Below are positions 1 to 7,083 of a DNA stretch of 52,419 nt, piece after piece (position 1 is the first letter of the stretch; each line of letters opens with the position of its first letter). Location of the stretch: the NCBI GenBank assembly GCA_945905925.1, contig CAMDQN010000032.1, positions 1-52,419 on the forward strand. Reading direction: 5' to 3'. A model generated the notes under the pieces. That model worked only from the letters and a program-made list of their open reading frames with translations, was not told the origin of the DNA and did no database searches. This stretch comes from Singulisphaera sp. GP187. Lineage in GTDB: Bacteria > Planctomycetota > Planctomycetia > Gemmatales > Gemmataceae. A program made the position numbers and the translations under genes.

Positions 1-1
1 C

Positions 2-1402
2 ATGATCGCGTTCCCGCGCCGGCTCGCCCGGCGGTTCCGCGCCGCGTGCGCGAAGTGCACCTCCGGGCGCCCGCGCGGCCCGGCCCCGTGCGTCGTGATC
101 CGGCAGGCGAACGGCCGCGTCACGCTTACCGCGACGTTCCCCGAAGTCACCCTCGAACTCGGGTACGGCACCTCCGCGCGGAGCCGGGCCGAAGTACTGG
201 TCGTACCGATGACCGCGCTGGAGGCCGTCGCCGCCAACGCCGACGAGCCGGTTGCGTTCGACGCCGGGGACCGGCTCGAAGGCGTCGCGCGGTGGGGCGC
301 GGACGGCGTTGCCCCCGGCTCGGTCCCGGTGGCGTTCGTCCTGCCCGGCAAACAGCACGACCCGCTCCCGCGACCGGAGATGACGCTGGTCGCGGAAAAA
401 CTGCTCGCCGCTCTGCACGAGGCGGGGCGCACCTCCAGCCGCGAGGACGGCCGGTACGCGCTCAGCCGGGTTCAGGTCCGCGGCGCGAAGGGGCAGGTCA
501 TCGCCACCGACGGCAAGGTCGCCGTCCTCTTCGGTGGGTTCACGTTCCCGTTTGCGGAGGACGTGCTCGTTCCCGCGATCCCGCTGTTCGGTTCGCCCGA
601 GGTGCGCGACGAGACCGAGGCGCGTGTCGGCCGCACGACATCGCACCTGGTCGTCTCCGTGGGCGACTGGACGGCGTGGCACGGCGTCGCGCCGCCCGGC
701 AAGTTCCCGGACGTGGCCGCCGTGATCCCACGACACGCGCCGACGACCGTGGCGCTCGACCGCGACGACGCGGCCGCGGTGTTCCCGCAGTTACCCGGAC
801 TGCCGGGCCAGGGGCACGATTTCCGACCGGTCACACTCGACGCGGACGGGCTTCTCATTGTCCGCGCCGGCGATGACACCGGCGCGGTGAAGGAAGTTCT
901 TCTGGCCCGCTCGCCGGTCACGGGACCGGCGGCGCGGATCGTGCTGGACCGGCGGGCGCTGACCCGCGTGCTCGCGCTCGGCTGCCACACGCTGAGAATC
1001 ACTCCCGGCAAAACCCTGGTCGGCGAGGGCGACGGCGTGACCGTGCTCGCCGCGCTCCTCGACCCGGAACTGGCAGTAACGTCCGGAACCCGCTTGCCCG
1101 GTTCTGACGCCAAAGTCCCACTCACCAATCCCAAACACAACCCCGACCCCGAAAGGGACACCGTCATGAAACCGCAGGAGCCAAACGGCCGCATCCCGGG
1201 CGCGCGACCAGACCCACCCACGAACGACGCGCCCGATCCGCTCGTTGCCGCCGAGGAGTTACGCGCGGCTCTGGCCGACGCCGCGACGAAGGCGGCCCGA
1301 TTGGTGGCCGCACTGAAGATGTCGCAGAAGGAGAAGAAGGTGCTGGCGACCCTGTACGCCGGCCTGCAGCAGCTCAACCTCGGCACCGGAGGCGTGCGAT
1401 GA
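2..1402 (+). CDS. Sliding-clamp (DnaN-like) fold protein, possibly 5'-partial
   Basis: This 466-residue protein has features of the DNA polymerase III beta clamp. Around residues 150-175 it has an R-x-x-L-S-x-V stretch followed by IATDGKVAVLF, like the clamp's ATDG-R-L-A segment. Two later blocks (about 245-300 and 315-360) look like further clamp subdomains. It is too divergent to call the replicative clamp. The ATG is the second base of the window, so the true start may lie upstream. An internal ATG at 1166 follows a GAAAGGGA ribosome-binding-like stretch. The roughly 30 residues before it are low-complexity, so the last 78 residues may be a separate protein. The next gene overlaps by ATGA. 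Function is inferred only from fold resemblance. Confidence 0.5.
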   Translation: MIAFPRRLARRFRAACAKCTSGRPRGPAPCVVIRQANGRVTLTATFPEVTLELGYGTSARSRAEVLVVPMTALEAVAANADEPVAFDAGDRLEGVARWGADGVAPGSVPVAFVLPGKQHDPLPRPEMTLVAEKLLAALHEAGRTSSREDGRYALSRVQVRGAKGQVIATDGKVAVLFGGFTFPFAEDVLVPAIPLFGSPEVRDETEARVGRTTSHLVVSVGDWTAWHGVAPPGKFPDVAAVIPRHAPTTVALDRDDAAAVFPQLPGLPGQGHDFRPVTLDADGLLIVRAGDDTGAVKEVLLARSPVTGPAARIVLDRRALTRVLALGCHTLRITPGKTLVGEGDGVTVLAALLDPELAVTSGTRLPGSDAKVPLTNPKHNPDPERDTVMKPQEPNGRIPGARPDPPTNDAPDPLVAAEELRAALADAATKAARLVAALKMSQKEKKVLATLYAGLQQLNLGTGGVR

Positions 1403-1959
1403 CCGCCCTCGTCACGCAACGGGTCCACCGGCTGGCCGACTCGCTCGCGGAACTGAAAGTCAAAGTCCGCGCGGCCCTGGCGACCGAACTGGCCGGCGCC
1501 GTCGGCGGCGCGGTCCGCGACGTGCTGGTCGCTGCCCTCATCGACCATGTCCTCGCCAACGCGACCCGACCCTCGACAAGCCACCCGGCACCGCGCCCGG
1601 GCGAGTGGCGCGACGACGAGTACGAGGAGCGCGACCGCTGGGGCGAAACCCGCGATCCGTGGTCCGCCCCCGACCCCTCCGACGCGCGCATGTCCGCGCG
1701 CTACGGGCGCGACACGCGCGACGAAGTGAAACTGACGCCTGCGGTGCCGACGGCAGCGGCAATCGCGGTCGGGGTGAACGTCGCGCGGTGGTGGCTGGCC
1801 CGCCGGGGTACGCTCCCCGCGGCCGTCGGCTTCGGCGTGCTGGCGACGGCGCTGGGGCTGGCCGGCGGCCCCGTCGCCGGCGCCGCGCTCGCCGTCCTCA
1901 CCGTCGCGACCGATCTCCTCACCGCCGAGTCCGTTCTCGCCCGCCTCGATCCGATCTGA
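1399..1959 (+). CDS. Hypothetical membrane protein
   Basis: A 186-residue protein whose ATG overlaps the stop of the preceding gene (ATGA), so the two are probably translationally coupled. The N-terminal 55 residues are amphipathic helix-like and rich in Ala, Leu and Val. The middle (about 60-110) is charged, Arg/Asp/Glu/Pro-rich and probably disordered. The last 70 residues contain one or two hydrophobic Ala/Gly/Val-rich segments that could span a membrane. I do not recognise a family. The architecture of a soluble N-terminus plus a C-terminal membrane hairpin is shared with the gene at 2129, which suggests related membrane-anchored accessory proteins. Confidence 0.6.
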   Translation: MTALVTQRVHRLADSLAELKVKVRAALATELAGAVGGAVRDVLVAALIDHVLANATRPSTSHPAPRPGEWRDDEYEERDRWGETRDPWSAPDPSDARMSARYGRDTRDEVKLTPAVPTAAAIAVGVNVARWWLARRGTLPAAVGFGVLATALGLAGGPVAGAALAVLTVATDLLTAESVLARLDPI

Positions 1960-2012
1960 CACAGGCAACTCCGTCACCCGGCGTCCCTCACGCACGCGCC
2001 TCCGCCCGTAAC

Positions 2013-2033
2013 CCCGACCCAGGAAGGGTCGGG
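2013..2033 (+). terminator. Stem-loop after the 1399-1959 gene
   Basis: CCCGACCC, a five-base AGGAA loop and GGGTCGGG form a perfect 8-bp GC stem 54 bases after the stop codon. There is no U-tract, so it would be a weak or factor-assisted terminator, an attenuator or an RNA-stabilising hairpin ahead of the gene at 2129. Confidence 0.4.
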
Positions 2034-2128
2034 CACAGCCGGACAGGTCGCGCGCCGGGGAGCCGCGGAGTGACGTTCCCGCAACACCGACTCACCACAA
2101 CCACCATCCAAACACCGGAGAATCAGAC

Positions 2129-2731
2129 ATGTCCGCAACCGACACGATGAACGGCAAGCCGCAGCGCAAGCAACTGGCGGACCAACTCGACCGCCTCGAC
2201 GGGATCATCGACGCCCTGGCCGCCGGTCTCAACCAGGCGGTGGCCGACGCCGCCCGCGAGGGCACCCGCTTGGCCGTCAAGGACGCGATCGTCGAGATCA
2301 TGACCAACCCCGAACTCCGGGCGATGCTCGCCCCCGCGCGCCCGGAGCCGACCCCCGCGCCCGTCGCGCCACCGCCCGTGGCCGCGCCGAAGCAGCCCGG
2401 CCCGTGGGCCCGGCTCAAGACCAAGGTCGCCGCGGCGCGTGACGCGCTGACCGGTGCGGCCACCAAGACGAAGGAGGCGGTGACGTCCCGGTGCCGGGCC
2501 GCGAGCGACGCCGTGGCCGCCGCGGGCACGGTCGCCGGCGAGGCGCTGCCGCTGCGCCGGATGCTGTGCGTGGGCCTCGGCGTCGGGCTGGCGGTCGGCA
2601 TCGTCTGCCTGGTCGTGCCGCACGCCGCCGCGGCGGCCGTCGGCGCGGTGAGCGTGGCGAGCACCACCGTCGCCGTCCAGACCGGGAGCTGGTTGAAGCG
2701 GGCCGCCCGCCGCTTCGGCCTGGTGAGTTGA
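2129..2731 (+). CDS. Hypothetical protein with C-terminal membrane segment
   Basis: A 200-residue protein. The ATG at 2129 is preceded by ACCGGAGAATCAGAC, a good ribosome-binding site. Residues 1-70 are predicted helical (QRKQLADQLDRLDGI and following). Residues 70-95 are a Pro/Ala linker, and 95-140 an Ala/Lys/Thr-rich helix. Residues about 145-185 are a long hydrophobic Gly/Ala/Val stretch that should span the membrane, followed by a short basic tail (KRAARRFG), so the C-terminus is probably cytoplasmic. No family is recognised. It sits in a co-directional group with the clamp-like gene, which hints at a common accessory function, but nothing shows what that is. Confidence 0.65.
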   Translation: MSATDTMNGKPQRKQLADQLDRLDGIIDALAAGLNQAVADAAREGTRLAVKDAIVEIMTNPELRAMLAPARPEPTPAPVAPPPVAAPKQPGPWARLKTKVAAARDALTGAATKTKEAVTSRCRAASDAVAAAGTVAGEALPLRRMLCVGLGVGLAVGIVCLVVPHAAAAAVGAVSVASTTVAVQTGSWLKRAARRFGLVS

Positions 2732-2931
2732 CCGGAATCGGCGGAAAGGGTTCAGTCGAATGAGCGCGTTCGGTGAAGGAAATCGGCCGGTCAAGTACGC
2801 GCCTTCGGGTGCGTGCGTCAGCCCGTGCGATACCCAGAATCGAACGCCACTCTCCGACCGAATCTCGTCCGCCAACTCCGACTTCGTGACGCTGTTCCCG
2901 TACCCCTCAACCCCACGTCCCGGAGACCGCC

Positions 2932-3000
2932 GTGCTGTACCTGATCGCCGCCATCTTCTTCGCGCTGATGGTGTTCGACGCTGCCCGCCAGCTGCCGTAG
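2932..3000 (+). CDS. 22-residue single-span membrane peptide
   Basis: A GTG at 2932 is preceded by CCCGGAGACCGCC, a clear ribosome-binding sequence at good spacing. It opens a 22-codon frame ending in TAG. The product is a hydrophobic helix (LYLIAAIFFALMVFDAA) with a short polar end, the size of one membrane span. The 200 bases before it (2732-2931) hold no other convincing gene. Such peptides are easily missed by gene finders. The good ribosome-binding site and in-line position between two plus-strand genes support it, but no homologue comparison was possible. Confidence 0.45.
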   Translation: MLYLIAAIFFALMVFDAARQLP

Positions 3001-3033
3001 GTTCGCCCAACAGACTTTAACACAGGAGCCGTT

Positions 3034-3228
3034 GTGGCCAAGACCGTGGTGATCGACGAGATCCACGTGACGATCCGCGTCCCGAGTGACCTGCCCGAGG
3101 TCCGGGCCGCCGAGATCCACCGGGTGCTCACCGGCAAGGACTTCATGAACCGCTTGCGCCGGGCCGTACGAGCCGCTCTCCGGGTCTTCCCGGAATTGCA
3201 AGCGGTGCATTTGTCGCTGACCCGCTGA
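3034..3228 (+). CDS. Small hypothetical protein
   Basis: A 64-residue protein with a GTG start at 3034, preceded at the right distance by CACAGGAGCC. The N-terminal half alternates hydrophobic and charged residues (VVIDEIHVTIRVPSD), as in beta strands. The C-terminal half is a basic helix (FMNRLRRAVRAALRVF). It lies 33 bases after the small membrane peptide and just before a strong hairpin, so it is the last gene of the plus-strand group. No family is recognised. Confidence 0.6.
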   Translation: MAKTVVIDEIHVTIRVPSDLPEVRAAEIHRVLTGKDFMNRLRRAVRAALRVFPELQAVHLSLTR

Positions 3229-3240
3229 CGTAGCCGAGTC

Positions 3241-3289
3241 GATGTCCGTCCCTCCACGCTCCCAACTGGGAACGGGTGGGACGGGCATC
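3241..3289 (+). terminator. Long imperfect hairpin ending the first gene group
   Basis: GATGTCCGTCCC (3241-3252) pairs with GGGACGGGCATC (3278-3289), with one G-U pair. A further inner stem (CTCCC/GGGAA region) closes on an AACT loop, so almost the whole 49 bases fold. It starts 12 bases after the stop of the gene at 3034. No U-run follows directly, though TTTTCTTTA appears about 40 bases on. It separates the plus-strand group from the minus-strand run that ends at 3648. Confidence 0.6.
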
Positions 3290-3381
3290 AGCTCCAGTGC
3301 GTTACCGGGGAGGTGAACCGCGGGCCTTTTCTTTAGCCCTTGGGTGGCGCGCCGGCTCGGGTGTCGGACGAGTGATTGATA

Positions 3382-3627
3382 TCAGCGCCAGAGGTGCCGC
3401 ATCGGCCGGAGCGCACCGCCGGTGAGGAGGTGTTCCGGAGCCGGTGCGAGGTGCGCGTATTCGAGTGCCCGCTGGGCATCGGTCAAGGCGGTGGGGCGGG
3501 TTCCGCTGGGACCGCGGAACTCACTACCCGATCGGCCGGCAGCCGGCCGGGCTGGAAGTCCGCGGCCGGTGCAAGGGATGCAGAAGCGCAAAGGCCCGCG
3601 AGACCGCAGAAGAGCACGAACGCGCAT
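3382..3627 (-). pseudogene. Degenerate small reading frame between convergent gene groups
   Basis: The 358 bases between the hairpin and the stop of the DUF1501 gene (3290-3647) hold one suspicious stretch. From ATG at 3627 the frame runs 81 codons. Its second half (LTDAQRALEYAHLAPAPEHL) looks protein-like with GC-rich third positions. Its first half does not, but the adjacent frame there encodes an excellent signal-peptide-like stretch (LFCGLAGLCASASLAPAAD) that stops where the second half becomes plausible. This looks like a small secreted protein with a frameshift. It could also be chance in GC-rich DNA. No function is assigned. Confidence 0.3.
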
Positions 3628-3647
3628 CGGTGTGCCTTCGGGGAGGG

Positions 3648-5096
3648 TCAGGTGAGCCCGGGGATCGGCTCGCCCTGCTCGACGCGGCGCAGCAGGTCGG
3701 CCCGGATGTTCGGGAACAGGCGCAACTTCGTCGGGTCGAGCAGGGTTCGCAACACGGTGGAAATCAGGTCCGCGGTCGTCACCGGCGTCGTGACCGGACG
3801 ACCGGCTTCGTGATCGGATTTGCCGATCACCTGACCCATCTTGAACCCGCCGCCGGCGAGGAACAGCGGGGCCAGGGTCGGCCAGTGGTCGCGCCCGCCC
3901 TTGGGGTTGATCTTCGGCGTGCGCCCCATCTCGCCGCACACGACCAGCAGGATCCGGTCCTCTAGCCCGCGCTCTTTCACGTCGTCGAGGAACGCGGACA
4001 CGGCCCGGTCGAGCTGCGGCCCGAAGCCTTCGAGCCCGGCCTTCACGCCCGGGTTCAGCCCTTCGTTGTGGAAGTCCCACCCGCAATTCTCGACCATCAC
4101 CAGCCCGGCCCCGGCCTCGCACAGCCGCCGGGCCAGGAGCATCTGCCGACCGAGCATCGACGGCCGCCGCGGGAAATCGGGCAGTTTCAGGAAGTTCGGG
4201 CACGTCAGGGTGATGTCGCTCGTGTCGTACCGCTCGACCGTCTTCGGCTCCTCGCGGTCGAGCCGGAACGCCTCCGCGACGCTCCCCTTGAGCACCTTGT
4301 ACGCCTGCTCGATGTACGCGTCGTGGGCGGCGAACGCCCGGTCCGATTCCAGCCCGCGGGTCGCGGTGTCGAGACCGCGGAGCAGTTCGCGGCGGTCCGC
4401 GGCGCGGTCGGCCGGGAGCCGCAGTTCCATGTTGTGGAGCAGAGGCGAGAAGGTGACGTCACCGTCCGGCTTCCGTTGCGGCCCGGTCGGCTTCGGCGGT
4501 TTCGTGATAACGCCCGCCGGGTTGAACGGGGCGTAGGCGTCGGGCAGGTCGCCGTGGGTGTTGCCGCGGAGGAAGTGCTCCTGCAGGAACTCCTTGTTGT
4601 TGCCGCTGTCGAGCACGATGTAACTGGGCATCCCCGTGTTCGGGTGGTTGGTGCCGCGCAGGTACGAGTACACCGAACCGGCGCTGGGCGGCGACAGCTT
4701 CGCATCGGTGCCGGTGAGCATCGCGCGGACCCAGTTGTCCTGGTGGTCCTTGCACGGGGTCTGGAACGAGCGGACGACCGCGAGCCGGTTCGCGCGCTCC
4801 GCCAGCTTCGGAAAGTGACTCCCGAAAGCGACCCCAGGGAGCACGGTCTTGGTCTCGCCGAACATGGTGCGGACCTTGTCCGACGCGCCCGGCTTCGGGT
4901 CCCACGTCTCGGCCTGCGGCGGGCCACCGCCGAGCCACAGCCACACCACCGACTTGTCCCGCACCCACGGTTTGTCGGCCGGTTCGCCCCCGCGGAGCAG
5001 GCGCGGCAGGCTCAGCGTGCCCAGCCCGGCCGCGCCGACGCGCAGGAACGCGCGCCGCGAACGGCCCCCGGAGTCGCCCGGTCGGATTGTGAACAT
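3648..5096 (-). CDS. Tat-exported DUF1501 protein
   Basis: 482 residues. The N-terminus has a twin-arginine signal (RSRRAFLRVG, arginines at 14-15, then a Gly/Leu-rich stretch), so it is exported folded. The body is a DUF1501 domain, distantly like the alkaline phosphatase/sulfatase fold. Visible family blocks are a GGGPPQAETWDPKPG segment near residue 58, a GWDFHNEG block, and the GEMGRTP...GGRDHWP block near residue 400 that resembles a metal-binding loop. It belongs to the subgroup ending in a short G-x-P-I tail. The start has GGAG upstream. It is the last gene of the 17.1-3.6 kb run, 19 bases after the DUF1080 gene. Enzymatic activity of this family is not established. Confidence 0.9.
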   Translation of the reverse strand: MFTIRPGDSGGRSRRAFLRVGAAGLGTLSLPRLLRGGEPADKPWVRDKSVVWLWLGGGPPQAETWDPKPGASDKVRTMFGETKTVLPGVAFGSHFPKLAERANRLAVVRSFQTPCKDHQDNWVRAMLTGTDAKLSPPSAGSVYSYLRGTNHPNTGMPSYIVLDSGNNKEFLQEHFLRGNTHGDLPDAYAPFNPAGVITKPPKPTGPQRKPDGDVTFSPLLHNMELRLPADRAADRRELLRGLDTATRGLESDRAFAAHDAYIEQAYKVLKGSVAEAFRLDREEPKTVERYDTSDITLTCPNFLKLPDFPRRPSMLGRQMLLARRLCEAGAGLVMVENCGWDFHNEGLNPGVKAGLEGFGPQLDRAVSAFLDDVKERGLEDRILLVVCGEMGRTPKINPKGGRDHWPTLAPLFLAGGGFKMGQVIGKSDHEAGRPVTTPVTTADLISTVLRTLLDPTKLRLFPNIRADLLRRVEQGEPIPGLT

Positions 5097-5115
5097 ACGC
5101 CATTGCTCCGGTGCG

Positions 5116-7059
5116 TCACTTCGGTTGTACGATCTGGATCAGTACGAGATTGCGGTACTCCGCCGCGACGGTCCCCGGCAGCGCGACCTTCCCGCCCGCG
5201 ACCGGGGGCGGCACGTCGGTTCGCTCCTCGCCGTTGACCTCGATGCGCGTCTTGCCGTCGCGCACGGTAGCCTCCATCAGGTTCCAGCCGTCAGCGCCCT
5301 TGAACGGCGCCTTGTCGCCCGGCTTCCAGGCGTCCGTCTTCACCTGACAGCGGAACACGAACGACGGCCCGTGTGCGGTCGTGAGTGTCAGCGGTTGCTT
5401 GCCGGTGCCGTCGCACACCAACTTGCCGAACGCCCGAAGCCGCCCGTTCGGGTCGCGCGCCGCGGGCTTCGCGGACCACGCCTTCTCGCCCTCAGGGGGT
5501 TTCCAGCCGTCGAGGTCGGTATCGTTGTACACCCGGACCGCGTCACCGAAGGCATCGGCGTACGTCTTCAGGTGGAGTTCGCGGAAGGACACGCGCATCT
5601 CCGTCCCCTTGCCACCGTGAATCTGAAGGGCGATGACGCCGTCGTCGTTCCGGCGCTTGCGGTCGGCGGTCGTCTCGTCCCGGTCGATGTACTCGACCAC
5701 CGGGTAGCCGTTGATGAAGTGTGTGAGGTGATTGCCGCGACAGACCACGTCGCACCGCGCCCACTCGTCCTTCGCGTAGTACTTCCTGGGATACAGCCAC
5801 TTCGTATCGGCGACCTGCCCCGCGACGACGCCCTTACCCTTCTCGTGGACCACCGATTCCCCGACGCCGACGCCGGGTCCGCTGTGCGACTGGTGGTACA
5901 GGCCGCCGGTGCCGAGGCCGTTGAGGAAGTCGGCCTGGTAGCCGCCCACGGAGAAGCCCTTCGGGTGCAGCCGCGTGCTCCGGTACTGCACGCCCGAGTT
6001 GAACTCCCCCATCTTGAACTCGCACCGGAAGTGGAAGTCCTTCACGATCGCGTCCTTGTCCCCGTCCCGCAGGATCAGCCAACTGCTGTTCGCGACCGGC
6101 CCGGCGTCCGGGTGCCCGCCCTCGATGACGCCGTCCTTGACCCGCCACAGGCCGGCCTCCGCGTCCCAACCGCGGAGGTCTTTCCCGTTGAACAGCGAGC
6201 GGAAGGCCGGCTCATTACCCGCGGCGAGCGGGGCCTTGTACGTGACCTTCCCCTCCACGCGGACCGGGTCGGGGCTCGGGACGAAGCCCTCGCGGGTCGC
6301 GGGTTCGCGGTCCGGCAGGTGGTCCGGGCCGCGGTACGGGCGGCCCGGCAACTTGTCGCCTTCGAGCTTCGTCTCCGGGGGGACGATCGTCCCGTCGGTC
6401 AGCGAGACGCGCACCACCCGCCCGGACTTGTCCTTCACGGCCCGCGGGGGGGTGACACGGAACTCCAGCACGGTATAGTCCGGGCTGACCCGGTAGAACG
6501 CGTACCCGTGCCGCGGGGTCTCCTTCCACCTCAACCCGGGGTACTCGACGATCCAGTGAATCCGGTTGAACACCACGAGGGTGTTGTCCCACTCGTCCGG
6601 CGTGAGGAAGTCGTTCACCCCGAGCGCCTTCACCACGGAACCGTCCTTCTTGTAGATCACGAGCCGGCGGCTGTAGTGAGTGTCGGCGCGGTCCTTCGCC
6701 TTCCCCGGCTCGCCCCACAACTTGTTCGCGCCGTGCATGTCGGACTTCCCATCCGTCCACAGCACGACGTGGGTCCACAGGGCGAACGTCTCCCCGTCCG
6801 GGGCGACGAACAGGTGTCCGAACACCTGCCCGCCCGGCACCTCCTTCGCGTCGAACCGCTGCGTTTTCTTTTCCTTCGTGTCGGTCCACACGAACTGCCA
6901 CTTGTTGGGGCCGTGGTTGGTCACCTTGCCGACCGGCTCGGCGGTGACGACGAACCGGCCGTCCGCGGAGCGGCAGCCGTCGATGTGGCACGGCGGCTCG
7001 TACCCGGCGCGGGCGAGCGCCGGCACGGCGAGGATGACGAGAAGGGTGAGCGTTCGCAT
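5116..7059 (-). CDS. Secreted DUF1080 (3-keto-disaccharide hydrolase-like) protein with N-terminal module
   Basis: 647 residues with a Sec signal (MRTLTLLVILAVPALARA). Residues about 20-275 form a module closely like the whole protein encoded at 20844: both have DGC-x-SADGR-x-VVTAE, F-V-x-P-x-GETFA, RVSPDY-x-VLEF and DPVRV-x-GKV. Residues about 280-480 are a DUF1080 jelly-roll domain (FRSLFNGKDLRGWD, then a W-x-V-KDG-V-IEG block and G-L-YHQS). Residues 485-645 look like a second, weaker domain of the same fold (YNDTDLDGWKPP). DUF1080 proteins bind or cleave glycans. It lies 24 bases after the PQQ gene and 19 before a DUF1501 gene. Confidence 0.85.
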   Translation of the reverse strand: MRTLTLLVILAVPALARAGYEPPCHIDGCRSADGRFVVTAEPVGKVTNHGPNKWQFVWTDTKEKKTQRFDAKEVPGGQVFGHLFVAPDGETFALWTHVVLWTDGKSDMHGANKLWGEPGKAKDRADTHYSRRLVIYKKDGSVVKALGVNDFLTPDEWDNTLVVFNRIHWIVEYPGLRWKETPRHGYAFYRVSPDYTVLEFRVTPPRAVKDKSGRVVRVSLTDGTIVPPETKLEGDKLPGRPYRGPDHLPDREPATREGFVPSPDPVRVEGKVTYKAPLAAGNEPAFRSLFNGKDLRGWDAEAGLWRVKDGVIEGGHPDAGPVANSSWLILRDGDKDAIVKDFHFRCEFKMGEFNSGVQYRSTRLHPKGFSVGGYQADFLNGLGTGGLYHQSHSGPGVGVGESVVHEKGKGVVAGQVADTKWLYPRKYYAKDEWARCDVVCRGNHLTHFINGYPVVEYIDRDETTADRKRRNDDGVIALQIHGGKGTEMRVSFRELHLKTYADAFGDAVRVYNDTDLDGWKPPEGEKAWSAKPAARDPNGRLRAFGKLVCDGTGKQPLTLTTAHGPSFVFRCQVKTDAWKPGDKAPFKGADGWNLMEATVRDGKTRIEVNGEERTDVPPPVAGGKVALPGTVAAEYRNLVLIQIVQPK

Positions 7060-7083
7060 GGTGTGCCTCGGCGTCAGTGTGGA

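Noticed and set aside
2830-2860. GTTCGATTC on the minus strand, like a tRNA T-loop
   Set aside because: The five bases on either side do not pair, and no acceptor, D or anticodon stem can be built around it.
1-3228. The first 3.2 kb as part of a prophage or plasmid because of the clamp-like gene
   Set aside because: No integrase, terminase, capsid, partition or replication-initiator gene is visible. A mobile origin cannot be supported from this sequence alone.
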